Shown: positions 9,123 through 18,271, numbered from the stretch's first letter. The stretch is DNA of 64,000 bases from Methylorubrum populi (GCA_036946625.1 JAQIIU010000003.1:1749001-1813000), one strand, 5' to 3'. Made by a program: numbers and translations. The notes: generated by a model not told the origin, from the letters alone.

Positions 9123-9380
9123 ATGCAGCCGGTCACGATCTACACCACGGCCTGGTGCCCCTATTGCTCGGCGGCCAAGAGCCTGCTGCGCGACAAGGGC
9201 GTGTCGTTCTCCGAGATCGACGTCGAGAAGACGGCGGGCGCCCGCGCGACCATGGTCCAGCGGGCGGGCGGGCGCACCTCGGTGCCGCAGATCTTCATCG
9301 GCGACCGGCATGTCGGCGGCTGCGACGACCTCTACGCCCTGGAGCGCTCCGGCGGCCTCGACCCGCTGCTGGCGGCATGA
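9123..9380 (+). CDS. grxC: Glutaredoxin 3
   Basis: 85 residues with the dithiol active site C12-P-Y-C15, the cis-proline block TSVPQIFIG and the glutathione-binding GGCDDL. It reduces disulfides and mixed disulfides with glutathione in the cytoplasm. Its stop overlaps the start of the next gene (ATGA at 9377-9380), so the two are translationally coupled. Confidence 0.93.
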   Translation: MQPVTIYTTAWCPYCSAAKSLLRDKGVSFSEIDVEKTAGARATMVQRAGGRTSVPQIFIGDRHVGGCDDLYALERSGGLDPLLAA

Positions 9381-10219
9381 CGGCCCCCGACACCGAACGC
9401 TTCATCGCCGCCTGCGTGCAGATGCGCGGCGTCCGCGATCCGGCGGTCAACCGCGAGGCCGCGGTGAAGGCGGTGCGCGAGGCGGCCGGCGCGGGGGCGG
9501 CCTACGTCCAGACGCCGGAGACGACCTCGCTGATCGAGCGCGACCGCGCCGCCCTGTTCGCGAAGGTCGGCCCCCAGGAGAGCGACGCGACGCTCGCCGC
9601 GCTCCGTGAGGTCGCGCGAGCGGAAAGGATCGTTCTGCAGATCGGCTCGCTGGCGATCCGGGACGGCGAAAGAATCGCCAACCGCGCCTTCCTGATCGAC
9701 GCCGCGGGCGAGATCCAGGTCTCTTACGACAAGCTCCATCTCTACGACGTCGACCTGCCCAACGGCGAGCGCTGGCGGGAATCGGCGACCTATTCGTGCG
9801 GCGACAGCGCCGTGGTGGCCGAGACGCCGCTCGCCTGCCTCGGGCTGACGATCTGCTACGACATCCGCTTCCCCGCGCTCTACCGGGCCCTGGCCGAGGC
9901 CGGCGCCACGGTGATGACCGCGCCCGCCTGCTTCACCCGCCAGACCGGCGAGGCGCACTGGCACGTCCTGCAGCGGGCGCGCGCCATCGAGACCGGCTCG
10001 TTCATGATCTCGGCAGCCCAGGGCGGCCGGCACGAGGACGGGCGCGAGACCTTCGGCCACTCGCTCATCGTCGATCCTTGGGGCCGCCTCCTCGCCGAGG
10101 CCGCGGGCGACGCTCCCGGCGTGATCCTGGCCGAGATCGACCTCGCGAGGGTCGCGGAGGCCCGTGCGCGCATCCCCACCCTGTCTCACGCGCGCAGCTT
10201 CGGCCTGCGCCGCGCCTGA
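9377..10219 (+). CDS. Carbon-nitrogen hydrolase (nitrilase superfamily amidase)
   Basis: 280 residues from the ATG overlapping the grxC stop. The Glu-Lys-Cys triad is visible: E48 (QTPETTS), K119 (YDKLHLYD) and C160 (LTICYDIRFP). The pattern resembles the Nit1/Nit2 (omega-amidase or deaminated-glutathione amidase) branch. Coupling to a glutaredoxin gene fits a role in repairing deaminated glutathione, though that substrate is inference. Confidence 0.88.
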   Translation: MTAPDTERFIAACVQMRGVRDPAVNREAAVKAVREAAGAGAAYVQTPETTSLIERDRAALFAKVGPQESDATLAALREVARAERIVLQIGSLAIRDGERIANRAFLIDAAGEIQVSYDKLHLYDVDLPNGERWRESATYSCGDSAVVAETPLACLGLTICYDIRFPALYRALAEAGATVMTAPACFTRQTGEAHWHVLQRARAIETGSFMISAAQGGRHEDGRETFGHSLIVDPWGRLLAEAAGDAPGVILAEIDLARVAEARARIPTLSHARSFGLRRA

Positions 10220-10240
10220 AATCCTTCCCATCTCACCGTC

Positions 10241-10729
10241 ATGATCCGCTTCACCCTCGCCTGCGACGCGGGCCACGCGTTCGAGAGTTGGTTTCCCTCC
10301 GGTTCGGCCTACGACGAGCAAGCGGCAAGCGGCCTCGTCACCTGCCCGTTCTGCGACTCGGCCAAGGTCGCCAAGGCGCCGATGGCACCCGCGGTGGCGC
10401 GCACCGACCGTGCTCCGGCGAAGGCCGCCGCACCGCGGCCCGCCCCTCCGGAGGCGCAAGGGCCGGCACAGGCCGAGACCGCCTCCGTGCCGATGATCGC
10501 CGAGCCGGAGCGGCCGTTGCGCGCCCTGCTGCGGGCGGTGCGCGAGCACGTCGTCGCGAGCGCCGAGCATGTCGGCCGCCGCTTCGCCGACGAGGCGCGG
10601 GCGATCCATTACGGCGAGGCCGAGGGCCGGCCGATCTACGGCGAGGCGAGCCCGAAGGAGGCGCGGGCGCTGGCCGAGGAGGGCATCGAGGTCATGCCCC
10701 TGCCGCCGGCCCCCGACGACCGGCACTGA
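10241..10729 (+). CDS. DUF1178 family protein
   Basis: 162 residues. The N-terminus MIRFTLACDAGHAFESWF and the CPFC pair (C35, C38), with C8, suggest a small zinc-ribbon-like fold. A Pro/Ala-rich linker (about 45-80) leads to a conserved C-terminal block (ARAIHYGEAEGRPIYGEAS, EGIEVMPLP). Function is unknown. It follows the nitrilase gene by 21 bp and probably belongs to the same transcript (grxC - amidase - DUF1178), an order seen in other alphaproteobacteria. Confidence 0.85.
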   Translation: MIRFTLACDAGHAFESWFPSGSAYDEQAASGLVTCPFCDSAKVAKAPMAPAVARTDRAPAKAAAPRPAPPEAQGPAQAETASVPMIAEPERPLRALLRAVREHVVASAEHVGRRFADEARAIHYGEAEGRPIYGEASPKEARALAEEGIEVMPLPPAPDDRH

Positions 10730-10743
10730 CGGTTTCGACGGGA

Positions 10744-11808
10744 TCAGCCGCCGATGCGCTCGGCGGAGAACCGGAACTCGACCGCCGTGCCCGAGGGGTG
10801 ACGCCCCCGCACGCGGCGCGCGCCGCCGATCTGGCGGCCGAGGGCGTCGATCGAACTCGCTTCGAACGCATCCGCTTCGGCGGGGCCGATCCCGACCCCG
10901 TCATCCTCCACCGCCACGATCACCGCGTCGCCGTCCCGCGCGAGGCGGAACGCCAGGTGTCCGGCCCGGTCCGGAAAGGCGTGGCGGACGGCGTTGGTGA
11001 CGACCTCGTTGAGGATCAGCGCGAGCGGCCTCGCCGCCTCCGCCCGGAGCCGGAACGGCACGAGGTCGAAAGCGAGGGCGATGTCGCGCCGTCCCGAGGC
11101 CTCGACCAGGGCGATGGCGATCTCGCGGACGATCTCGGCGAGATCGCAGCCCGCGCCCTCGTCGGCGAGGACGGGTTCGCGGTAGAGGGCGCCGAGCGCC
11201 TCGACGCGCCCGACCGCCTCGTCGAGCGCGGCGCGGACCGCGGGATCGGCGCTGTTGCCGCTCTGGAGCGAGAGCATGGCCGAGATCATCTGGATGTCGT
11301 TGCGGGCGCGATGGCCGATCTCGCGCAGCAGCAGGGCGTTGGTGTCGAGGGCGGCCTTCGTCCGGTCGCGCTCGGCGGCGAGCGCGTGACGCTCGCTCAC
11401 GTCGAACTGCGAGGCGAAGAAGAACAGCAGCCTGCCGTCCTCGTCGTGGACGGGGCTGACGAACAGCGCGTTGTGGAAGGTCGAGCCGTCCTTGCGGTAG
11501 TTCACGATCTCGGCGTGCACGTCGCGCCTGGCCTCGACCGCCGCGCGGATCCGCGCCACCTCGTCGAGGTCGGTCTCCGGCCCCTGCAGGAAGCGGCAGT
11601 TGCGGCCGGTCACCTCCAGCCGCGTATAGCCGGTGAGACGCAGGAAGGCGTCGTTGGCGTAGACGATCGGATTGTCGAGCCGCCGCGGGTCCGTGATGAT
11701 CATCGCCATGCGCGTGGCCCGCACGGCCGCCGCGAAGGGATCGCCCTTGCCCGACCGGACGCTGGCCCGGACCCGTTCCGTCAACTGCCAGTCGTCGCCG
11801 GTCGCCAT
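10744..11808 (-). CDS. LOV-domain blue-light sensor histidine kinase, HWE type
   Basis: 354 residues. The LOV (PAS) domain at about 25-140 contains GRNCRFLQGPETD, with the flavin-adduct cysteine at C71, and NYRKDGSTFHNALFVSPV. A short helix leads to the phosphoacceptor histidine (LREIGHRARND, H166) and an HWE/HisKA_2-type ATPase domain (LNEVVTNAVRHAF, VEDDGVGIG). The layout matches the LOV-HWE photoreceptor kinases of Brucella and relatives. Light should form a cysteinyl-flavin adduct and change autophosphorylation. No response-regulator gene is adjacent, so the partner is elsewhere. Convergent with the DUF1178 gene, 14 bp apart. Confidence 0.88.
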   Translation of the reverse strand: MATGDDWQLTERVRASVRSGKGDPFAAAVRATRMAMIITDPRRLDNPIVYANDAFLRLTGYTRLEVTGRNCRFLQGPETDLDEVARIRAAVEARRDVHAEIVNYRKDGSTFHNALFVSPVHDEDGRLLFFFASQFDVSERHALAAERDRTKAALDTNALLLREIGHRARNDIQMISAMLSLQSGNSADPAVRAALDEAVGRVEALGALYREPVLADEGAGCDLAEIVREIAIALVEASGRRDIALAFDLVPFRLRAEAARPLALILNEVVTNAVRHAFPDRAGHLAFRLARDGDAVIVAVEDDGVGIGPAEADAFEASSIDALGRQIGGARRVRGRHPSGTAVEFRFSAERIGG

Positions 11809-11979
11809 CGAATCCCGATCACTCCCCCATGGCCGGCCGCGACCTGACCCGCCGACGGCAACCACGCGCCCCGTCGCCAAAACGGACGGCGATGACCATA
11901 TCAGGGGAAGTCGAGGCGAGATACCCGCCGGCGCGCCGGCCGCGCGCCCCGCCCCAGGGCATTCACGAAGGAAACGGCG

Positions 11980-12639
11980 ATGCTTCTGTTCCGCAAGCGG
12001 CCCGAGATGCCGGCCTCGTCCGAGGCCCTTCCGGGCCGGCCGCAGCCCCTGCCGACCGCCGAGCATCATTTCGTCAACGGACATCGCCTGAAGGGCCCCT
12101 ACCCGGAGGGCACGGAGACGATCGTGCTCGGGCTCGGCTGCTTCTGGGGGGCCGAGCGCAAGTTCTGGCAACGGCCCCGGGGCGTCCACGTCACCGCCGT
12201 GGGCTATGCCGGGGGATTCACGCCGAACCCGACCTACGAGGAGGTCTGTACCGGACGGACCGGGCACAACGAGGTCGTGCTGGTGGCCTTCGATCCCGCC
12301 GTGCTGCCGCTGGAGGCGGTGCTCAAGACCTTCTTCGAGAGCCACGATCCGACGCAAGGGTACCGCCAGGGCAACGACGTCGGCACGCAGTACCGCTCCG
12401 GCATCTACACCGACGGCGAGGCCCAGGCCGAGACGGCGCGGGCGGTTCGCGACGCCTATGCAGGAGCGCTCGCCGCGAAGGGGTACGGGGCGGTGACGAC
12501 GGAGATCGCGCCGCTCGACACCTTCTACTTCGCCGAAGACGACCACCAGCAATACCTCGCCAAGAATCCGGGCGGCTATTGCGGGCTCGGCGGCACCGGC
12601 GTGAGCTGCCCGGTCGGGATCGGCGTCGCCGCCGAATAG
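11980..12639 (+). CDS. msrA: Peptide-methionine (S)-S-oxide reductase
   Basis: 219 residues with the catalytic GCFWG (C54) and resolving cysteines near the C-terminus (C201 in GGYCGLG, C210 in VSCPVG). ESHDPTQGYRQGNDVGTQYRS is the substrate-binding block (only part quoted here). It reduces methionine-S-sulfoxide in proteins, using thioredoxin. The N-terminal extension (about 1-45) is typical of the alphaproteobacterial form. A purine-rich site, GAAGGAAACGGCG, precedes the ATG. Confidence 0.94.
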   Translation: MLLFRKRPEMPASSEALPGRPQPLPTAEHHFVNGHRLKGPYPEGTETIVLGLGCFWGAERKFWQRPRGVHVTAVGYAGGFTPNPTYEEVCTGRTGHNEVVLVAFDPAVLPLEAVLKTFFESHDPTQGYRQGNDVGTQYRSGIYTDGEAQAETARAVRDAYAGALAAKGYGAVTTEIAPLDTFYFAEDDHQQYLAKNPGGYCGLGGTGVSCPVGIGVAAE

Positions 12640-12698
12640 GTTTCGGCGGGGATGCCGGTCCCACGCCCGGCCGGACGTCACGAGACGTCGAGCGCCGC

Positions 12699-13628
12699 CT
12701 ACCGCGCGTGCAGCACCGCCCGGCAGGCGTCCGGCAGTCCGGCCAGCGTCATCGGCGGGCGCGGCTTCGGCGGCTTCCTGGGCTTGGGCGGGTGCAGCAC
12801 CGCCGCGCTGAACCAGTAGTCGAGTTCCGAGCCGCAGCCGTCGCCGGGGGGAGGGGGCGCCTGATCGTCGCAGGAACCCTCGCCGGCGGGGCAGGCGAGG
12901 CGGATATGGTAGTGGTAGTTGTGCCCGTACATCGGGCGCACCTTGGTGAGCCAGCCGCGGTCGCCGCCGGCCTCGCGGCAGAGCGCCTTCTTGATCGCCG
13001 CGTTGACGAAGATCCGCGCCACCTCCGGCTGCTTGGCGGTCATGCGGATCAGGGCGGTGTGCTGGCGCGTCCAGACGTCGGGGTCGATGTCGAGCCGGTC
13101 GGTGCGCACCATGTCGGTGGCCGAGGTTTCCTCGCGCTCGGCCCGGCTCATGCGGTGGTCCGGCATCGGGGTCAGCCACACGTCCACGTCGAGGCCGAGC
13201 TGGTGCGAGGCGTGGCCCGTGAGCATCGGGCCGCCGCGGGGCTGCGACATGTCGCCGACGAGCAGCCCGGGCCAGCCGGCCTGCGGGGCGCGGGCGGCCA
13301 GCCGCGCGATGAAATCGACGAGGTGCGGCGTGCCCCACATGCGGTTGCGCGAGGGCCGCATCACCTGCCAGGTCGCGCCGTCGAGGGGCAGCGCCTCGCC
13401 GCCGGAGAAGCAGCCCTTGGCGTAGGAGCCGAACGAGCGGGCCGCCCCGCCGGCCGGCGCCGTGACGCGGCCGAACAGGGCCTTGGCCGGGGTCGAGGGA
13501 TCGTCGGGATTGGCCAATGGCGGCAGCGGCTTCGGGTTGACGCTGCCGCGGTCCTGCGCCGCGGCCGGGCCGAGCAGCGCCGCCAGGGCGAGCGCGGAAA
13601 CGGGAAGAGTCAGGCGGTTCAGCGGCAT
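12699..13628 (-). CDS. mepA: Penicillin-insensitive murein endopeptidase
   Basis: 309 residues with a signal peptide (about 1-24, ending GPAAAQ). MepA motifs are present: GDMSQPRGGPM, the zinc-binding HASHQLGLDVDVW, and HNYHYHIRLACP. Several cysteines suggest disulfides, as in the E. coli enzyme. It cuts the D-alanyl-meso-diaminopimelyl cross-link in the periplasm, independent of beta-lactams. The PRC-barrel gene is divergent 110 bp away. Confidence 0.92.
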   Translation of the reverse strand: MPLNRLTLPVSALALAALLGPAAAQDRGSVNPKPLPPLANPDDPSTPAKALFGRVTAPAGGAARSFGSYAKGCFSGGEALPLDGATWQVMRPSRNRMWGTPHLVDFIARLAARAPQAGWPGLLVGDMSQPRGGPMLTGHASHQLGLDVDVWLTPMPDHRMSRAEREETSATDMVRTDRLDIDPDVWTRQHTALIRMTAKQPEVARIFVNAAIKKALCREAGGDRGWLTKVRPMYGHNYHYHIRLACPAGEGSCDDQAPPPPGDGCGSELDYWFSAAVLHPPKPRKPPKPRPPMTLAGLPDACRAVLHAR

Positions 13629-13738
13629 GCGCGTCGGCTCGTCCGGGAAAGCGGTGCGGGGGCGGAGACGGCCGGAACGTGCCCGGCCGCATGGGCGTTT
13701 TTTATGGCAAGCTGTAACAACGTTGCAGGATGATCGCC

Positions 13739-14134
13739 ATGGACTCCGTTCCTTCCGAGGCTGCGGCCGATCCGGCGCAGCCCTCCCGCAGCCTGATCGC
13801 CAGCGACCGCGTGATCGGCACCGAGGTGCGCCGGGCTGACGGGAGCAAGGTCGGGCGCATCGAGCGGCTGATGCTCGACAAGCGCTCCGGTCGCGTCGCC
13901 TACGCGGTGATGAGCTTCGGCGGCTTCCTCGGCATGGGCGAGGAATACTACACGCTGCCCTGGGCGGTGCTGCGCTACGACACCGAACGCGACGCCTACG
14001 TTGTCGACATCACCGAGGAGCAGTTGCGCGACGCCCCCGCCCGCTCGCCGGAGGGCGGCGACCCGGAGGACGAGCGCGCCTGGGAGGAGCACGTCCACCG
14101 CTACTACAACGCGGCACCGTACTGGGGGATCTGA
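13739..14134 (+). CDS. PRC-barrel domain protein
   Basis: 131 residues from the second ATG (13739), chosen because AGGA at 13727-13730 is well spaced for it; an ATG at 13730 would add three residues. The PRC-barrel lies at about 22-90 (VIGTEVRRADGSKVGRIERL, GEEYYTLPWAVLRYD). The C-terminus is acidic and aromatic (HRYYNAAPYWGI). PRC-barrels bind partners or RNA; the role of this stand-alone protein is not known. Confidence 0.82.
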   Translation: MDSVPSEAAADPAQPSRSLIASDRVIGTEVRRADGSKVGRIERLMLDKRSGRVAYAVMSFGGFLGMGEEYYTLPWAVLRYDTERDAYVVDITEEQLRDAPARSPEGGDPEDERAWEEHVHRYYNAAPYWGI

Positions 14135-14160
14135 GGGACGCCCCTCGCCGAAGCGGGCGC

Positions 14161-14508
14161 CTACGGCCGCGTCAAGAACCCGATCGGCTCCCGCGGCGGC
14201 TGGCCGAGCCAGACCAGCAACGCGCCGAGGCCGAGGCCGAACAGGGCCGCCGGCACGAGGCCGAGCGGGGTCAGCACGAGGGTGTCCGCCCAGGGCGCCG
14301 CCTGCCGGATCGTGTTGGCGAGCGCGGTCAGCCGCTCCTGCGGCAGCGACCGGATCAGCTCGGCGAGACTGGTGATCCGCAGGCTGTTGTTCGCGATCGA
14401 GCGGGCGCCGTCGTAGCAGAGCTGCACGAAGCCCGCCGCCATCACCACGAGCCCGAGCGCCCGGCTGAAGAACGGCAATCCGAGGAAGCGGGAAACGGTT
14501 CGCAGCAT
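14161..14508 (-). CDS. Small inner-membrane protein, function unknown
   Basis: 115 residues from the ATG at 14508; a longer frame would start inside the tandem repeat and is not credible. Two hydrophobic helices are visible (about 15-35, FFSRALGLVVMAAGFVQL, and about 85-105, LGLVPAALFGLGLGALLVWL), joined by an amphipathic segment (ITSLAELIRSLPQERLTALA). I do not recognise a family. It follows nhaA on the same strand after a 155-bp spacer containing four direct repeats. Confidence 0.6.
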   Translation of the reverse strand: MLRTVSRFLGLPFFSRALGLVVMAAGFVQLCYDGARSIANNSLRITSLAELIRSLPQERLTALANTIRQAAPWADTLVLTPLGLVPAALFGLGLGALLVWLGQPPREPIGFLTRP

Positions 14509-14578
14509 GTTCGCCCTTGCGCGGAAGCAGCCGGCCCGCCTCCGCGCCGTCTGCGTCCGCCCGTGACTAGGCCGTGGG

Positions 14579-14634
14579 GGGAACTCAGGCAAGGGAACTC
14601 AGGCAAGGGAACTCAGGCAAGGGAACTCAGGCAA
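14579..14634. repeat. Four perfect 14-bp tandem repeats
   Basis: GGGAACTCAGGCAA is repeated four times without error (14579-14592, 14593-14606, 14607-14620, 14621-14634), between the end of nhaA and the start of the small membrane protein gene. The unit is not a multiple of three and is non-coding. Confidence 0.95.
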
Positions 14635-14663
14635 GACGGCGATCGGGCATGCCCGGCGTCGTC

Positions 14664-15851
14664 TCACGCCTTCGGCATCCGGGGCGCGGCGCGCACCAGC
14701 AGCAGGGCCCCGAAAATCCCCGACAGCAGCGAGCCGCCGAGCACGCCGAGCTTGGTCTCCGTCCCGTGCAGACCGTCGGTGAAGGCGAGCGCGCCGACGA
14801 ACAGGCTCATGGTGAAGCCGATGCCGCACAGGAGCGCGACGCCGTAGACCTGGCCCCAACTCGCTCCGGCCGGCCGGGCGGCGAGGCCGGCGGCGACGGC
14901 GAGCCGGACGCTCAGGAAAATGCCGGCCTGCTTGCCGAGGAACAGGCCGAGGGCGACGCCGAGGGTCACGGGATCGACCAGCGCGCCGACCGGCAGCCCG
15001 ACCAGCGTCACCCCGGCATTGGCGAAGCCGAAGACCGGAACGATCAGAAACGAGACCCAGGGGCTCAAGGCATGTTCGAGCCGGTGCAGCGGCGAGGCCG
15101 TGTCCTCCGGCTTGCCCGGCCTCGGGCGGATCGGCACGAACAGCGCGAGCAGAACCCCGGCCACGGTGGCGTGGACGCCGGAGCGCAGCACGAAGAACCA
15201 GAGGACGAGGCCGGCGGCGAGATAGGGCGTCAGCGCCCGCACCCCGAGGCGGTTGAGGGCGAAGAGCAAGGCCAGGATGCCGGCGGCCGCGGCCAGCATC
15301 TCCCCGTCGATCCGCCCGGTATAGAACAGCGCGATGACGACGACCGCGCCGAGATCGTCGACGATCGCCACCGCCGAGAGGAAGATCTTCAGCGAGACCG
15401 GCACCCGCGCGCCCAGCAGCGCCAGAACGCCGAGCGCGAAGGCGATGTCGGTGGCCGCCGGAATCGCCCAGCCGCGGGCGGTCGCCTGCCCGGCATTGAA
15501 GGCGAGGTAGACCAGGGCCGGCGCCGCCATGCCCGCCCCCGCGGCCAGCCCCGGCAGCACGCGGGCCGGCCATGTGCGCAGTTGCCCGTCGAGGGCCTCG
15601 CGCTTGATCTCGAGCCCGACCAGCAGGAAGAACACGACCATCAGGCCGTCGTTGATCCAGTGCAGCAGGCTCATCGGCCCGAGCGGCAGGTGGAGCCAGT
15701 GATCGTAGTCCGCGGCAAGCGGCGAGTTCGCCACCGCGAGCGCGGCGGCGGCGGCCGCCATCAGCACGAGGCCGCCGGCGGATTCGTCGGCGAGCGGGCC
15801 GCGCACCGCCGAGAGCGGGCGCCGCGGGGCGGGACGGGGCGAGGCTGCCAT
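14664..15851 (-). CDS. nhaA: Na+/H+ antiporter NhaA
   Basis: 395 residues from the ATG at 15851; the frame upstream runs through an R2 repeat and is not coding. About 11-12 transmembrane helices can be seen. NhaA hallmarks are GLEIKREALDGQL, AIPAATDIAFALG, the sodium-binding Asp pair in VAIVDDLGAVVVIA, and GIGFTMSLFV near the end. It exports sodium in exchange for protons at alkaline pH. Confidence 0.94.
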   Translation of the reverse strand: MAASPRPAPRRPLSAVRGPLADESAGGLVLMAAAAAALAVANSPLAADYDHWLHLPLGPMSLLHWINDGLMVVFFLLVGLEIKREALDGQLRTWPARVLPGLAAGAGMAAPALVYLAFNAGQATARGWAIPAATDIAFALGVLALLGARVPVSLKIFLSAVAIVDDLGAVVVIALFYTGRIDGEMLAAAAGILALLFALNRLGVRALTPYLAAGLVLWFFVLRSGVHATVAGVLLALFVPIRPRPGKPEDTASPLHRLEHALSPWVSFLIVPVFGFANAGVTLVGLPVGALVDPVTLGVALGLFLGKQAGIFLSVRLAVAAGLAARPAGASWGQVYGVALLCGIGFTMSLFVGALAFTDGLHGTETKLGVLGGSLLSGIFGALLLVRAAPRMPKA

Positions 15852-15933
15852 CGGAGAGAGCGACTGCCCTGTGCGGGCGGTGGAGGCAAGGGCGCCGCCC
15901 TCGATCCTCCGGGCTTCGTTCGATCCCGGTGTT

Positions 15934-16070
15934 GTCGCGAGCCTTGGCGACGCGATCTCTCCGGAGAGGTCGCGGTCCTGGATTGCTTCGCCTGACGGCT
16001 CGCAATGACGTTTCTGGTCTGCCTCTCCGTCATTGCGAGCGAAGCGAAGCAATCCAGCATCGCGACGGCG
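15934..16070. repeat. R2 repeats, two units facing each other
   Basis: One unit reads CTGGATTGCTTCGCCTGACG then CTCGCAATGACG. The next, in mirror orientation, reads CGTCATTGCGAGCGAAGCGA then AGCAATCCAG. They fill the space between nhaA and tlpA, which are on the same strand. Confidence 0.8.
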
Positions 16071-16109
16071 CCGGGAGAGGCTCGCGGAAGAGGCTCGCGA
16101 ACGGGCCGA

Positions 16110-16742
16110 TCAGAGGCCGAGCGCCGCGCGGATCAGCCGCTTGCCGTCCTCGCTCGACCATTCGGCCGGCCCCTTCATCACGCCGAGCGTACAGCCCTTG
16201 CCGTCGACCAGCATCGTCGTCGGCAGGCCGGTCGAGCCGATCGCGGACTGGATCGCCGGCAGCACCTTGCCCTCCGGATCGCCGTAATAGGCCAGATGCG
16301 CGATGCCGTTGGCCTTGAACCAGGCCGGCGGCCTGTCGAGGTTGCGCGTCTCGACGTTGATCGCCACCACCCGGAAGGCGTCGCCGCCGAGTTCCGCCTC
16401 CAGCCGGTCGAGGGCCGGCATCTCGGCCTTGCAGGGGGCGCACCACGTCGCCCACAGGTTCACCAGAAGCAGTTTTCCGCGCAACGCCGCGAGATCGGTC
16501 GCCGCCCCGTCCGGTCCCTTGAAGCCGACCGCCGGGGCCGGACGCGGGGCGGCGGCGTCGAAGGCCGCGACTTCGCCGCGGGCCAGCGGCGCGAGCCGGG
16601 CCGCGACCGGAGCCGCCTCGGCGCAGGGACCCGAGGCCGTGAGGTTGCCGAGGTTCGAGCCCGTCCCGTATAGGGCGAGGCCGCCGACGAGGACGGCGGC
16701 GAGCGCGCCGCCCGCGGCAAGGAGCTTCGGGGTCGCCGTCAC
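16110..16742 (-). CDS. tlpA: Thiol:disulfide interchange protein TlpA
   Basis: 210 residues. A single N-terminal membrane anchor (about 8-28) is followed by a periplasmic thioredoxin-like domain with WCAPC (C101, C104) and the cis-proline block TGLPTTMLVD. An additional cysteine (C40) precedes the domain. TlpA-type reductases keep copper chaperones and cytochrome oxidase assembly factors reduced. It is divergent from argH, the arrangement described for tlpA in rhizobia. Confidence 0.9.
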   Translation of the reverse strand: MTATPKLLAAGGALAAVLVGGLALYGTGSNLGNLTASGPCAEAAPVAARLAPLARGEVAAFDAAAPRPAPAVGFKGPDGAATDLAALRGKLLLVNLWATWCAPCKAEMPALDRLEAELGGDAFRVVAINVETRNLDRPPAWFKANGIAHLAYYGDPEGKVLPAIQSAIGSTGLPTTMLVDGKGCTLGVMKGPAEWSSEDGKRLIRAALGL

Positions 16743-16781
16743 GGCCGGACCTCGTTTCGCGTGCGGAAGGTGGGATCAGCC

Positions 16782-18173
16782 ATGAGCAACCGGATGTGGG
16801 GCGGCCGCTTCGCCAGCGGCCCGGCCGAGATCATGGAGGAGATCAACGCCTCCATCGGGTTCGACAGGCGGCTCGCGCCCCAGGACATCCGCGGCTCGCT
16901 GGCGCATGTCGCGATGCTGGGTAAGCAAGGCATCCTGCCGGCCGAGGATGTGGCAGCCATCGAAGCCGGGCTCAAGTCCGTCGAGGCGGAGATCGCGCGC
17001 GGCGAATTCGTCTTCCGGCGCGAACTGGAGGACATCCACATGGCGGTGGAGAGCCGCCTGACCGAGATCGTCGGCCCGGCCGCGGGCCGCCTGCACACCG
17101 CCCGCTCGCGCAACGATCAGGTCGCCACCGACATGCGGCTGTGGGTGCGCGACACGCTGGACGCCCTCGACGCGCAGGTCGCCGACCTCCAGCGGGCGCT
17201 GGCCGAGACGGCGGAGCGGCACGCCGCCACGGTGATGCCGGGCTTCACCCACCTGCAATCGGCCCAGCCCGTGACCTTCGGCCACCACTGCCTGGCCTAT
17301 GTCGAGATGCTGGCGCGCGACCGCGGCCGCTTCCGCGATGCCCGCGCGCGCCTCAACGAGTGCCCGCTGGGTGCTGCGGCTCTGGCCGGCACCTCCTTCG
17401 GAATCGACCGGCACGCCACCGCCGCCGCCCTCGGCTTCGACCGGCCGACGGCGAACTCGCTCGATTCCGTGGCCGACCGCGACTTCGCCCTGGAAGCGCT
17501 CTCGGCCGCCTCGATCTGCGCGGTCCACCTCTCGCGCTTCGCCGAGGAGCTGGTGGTGTGGACCTCGGCGCAGTTCGGCTTCGTCAAGCTGTCCGACCGC
17601 TTCACCACCGGCTCGTCGATCATGCCGCAGAAGCGCAACCCCGACGCCGCCGAACTCGTGCGCGCCAAGGCCGGACGCATCATCGGCGCGCTCACCGGCC
17701 TGCTCATCGTGATGAAGGGCCTGCCGCTGGCCTACTCGAAGGACATGCAGGAGGACAAGGAGGGCACCTTCGACGCCCTGCAATCGCTCTCCCTGTGCCT
17801 CGCCGCCATGGCCGGCATGGTGCGCGACCTCGAACCCGTCGCCGAGACGCTCGAACGGGCGGCGGGCTCGGGCTACGCCACCGCCACGGATCTCGCCGAC
17901 TGGCTGGTGCGCGAACTGAACATGCCGTTCCGGCAGGCCCACCACGTCACCGGCCGGGTCGTGGCCGCGGCGTCCGAGCGCGGGATCGGGCTCGAGGATC
18001 TGCCGCTCGACGTGATGCAGGCGATCGAGCCCGGGATCACCGAAGCCGTCTTCGCGGTGCTCGGTGTCGAGAATTCCGTGGCGAGCCGCACGAGCTATGG
18101 CGGCACGGCGCCCGACAACGTGCGTCGGCAGGCTCGAAGCTGGCTGGAGACGCTCGGTCCTGTGGAGAAGTAG
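16782..18173 (+). CDS. argH: Argininosuccinate lyase
   Basis: 463 residues from the ATG at 16782, with GGAAGGTGGGATC upstream; an in-frame start at 16761 is less likely. The fumarase-superfamily signature GSSIMPQKRNPD lies at about 279-290. HTARSRNDQVATD is the other substrate block and MPGFTHLQSAQP carries a catalytic residue. It splits argininosuccinate into arginine and fumarate, the last step of arginine synthesis. Confidence 0.96.
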   Translation: MSNRMWGGRFASGPAEIMEEINASIGFDRRLAPQDIRGSLAHVAMLGKQGILPAEDVAAIEAGLKSVEAEIARGEFVFRRELEDIHMAVESRLTEIVGPAAGRLHTARSRNDQVATDMRLWVRDTLDALDAQVADLQRALAETAERHAATVMPGFTHLQSAQPVTFGHHCLAYVEMLARDRGRFRDARARLNECPLGAAALAGTSFGIDRHATAAALGFDRPTANSLDSVADRDFALEALSAASICAVHLSRFAEELVVWTSAQFGFVKLSDRFTTGSSIMPQKRNPDAAELVRAKAGRIIGALTGLLIVMKGLPLAYSKDMQEDKEGTFDALQSLSLCLAAMAGMVRDLEPVAETLERAAGSGYATATDLADWLVRELNMPFRQAHHVTGRVVAAASERGIGLEDLPLDVMQAIEPGITEAVFAVLGVENSVASRTSYGGTAPDNVRRQARSWLETLGPVEK

Positions 18174-18271
18174 GGCGGGCCCCGCGGGAACGGGCACGGA
18201 AAATGCGGCGTTCAGGTTTCAGCTAACCGAGCTTGGCTATCCGACCGTCCGAACCCCGCGGAGTGCCGTCG

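Noticed and set aside
14579..14634. Possible CRISPR-like array
   Set aside because: Units are 14 bp with no spacers between them; this is a simple tandem repeat.
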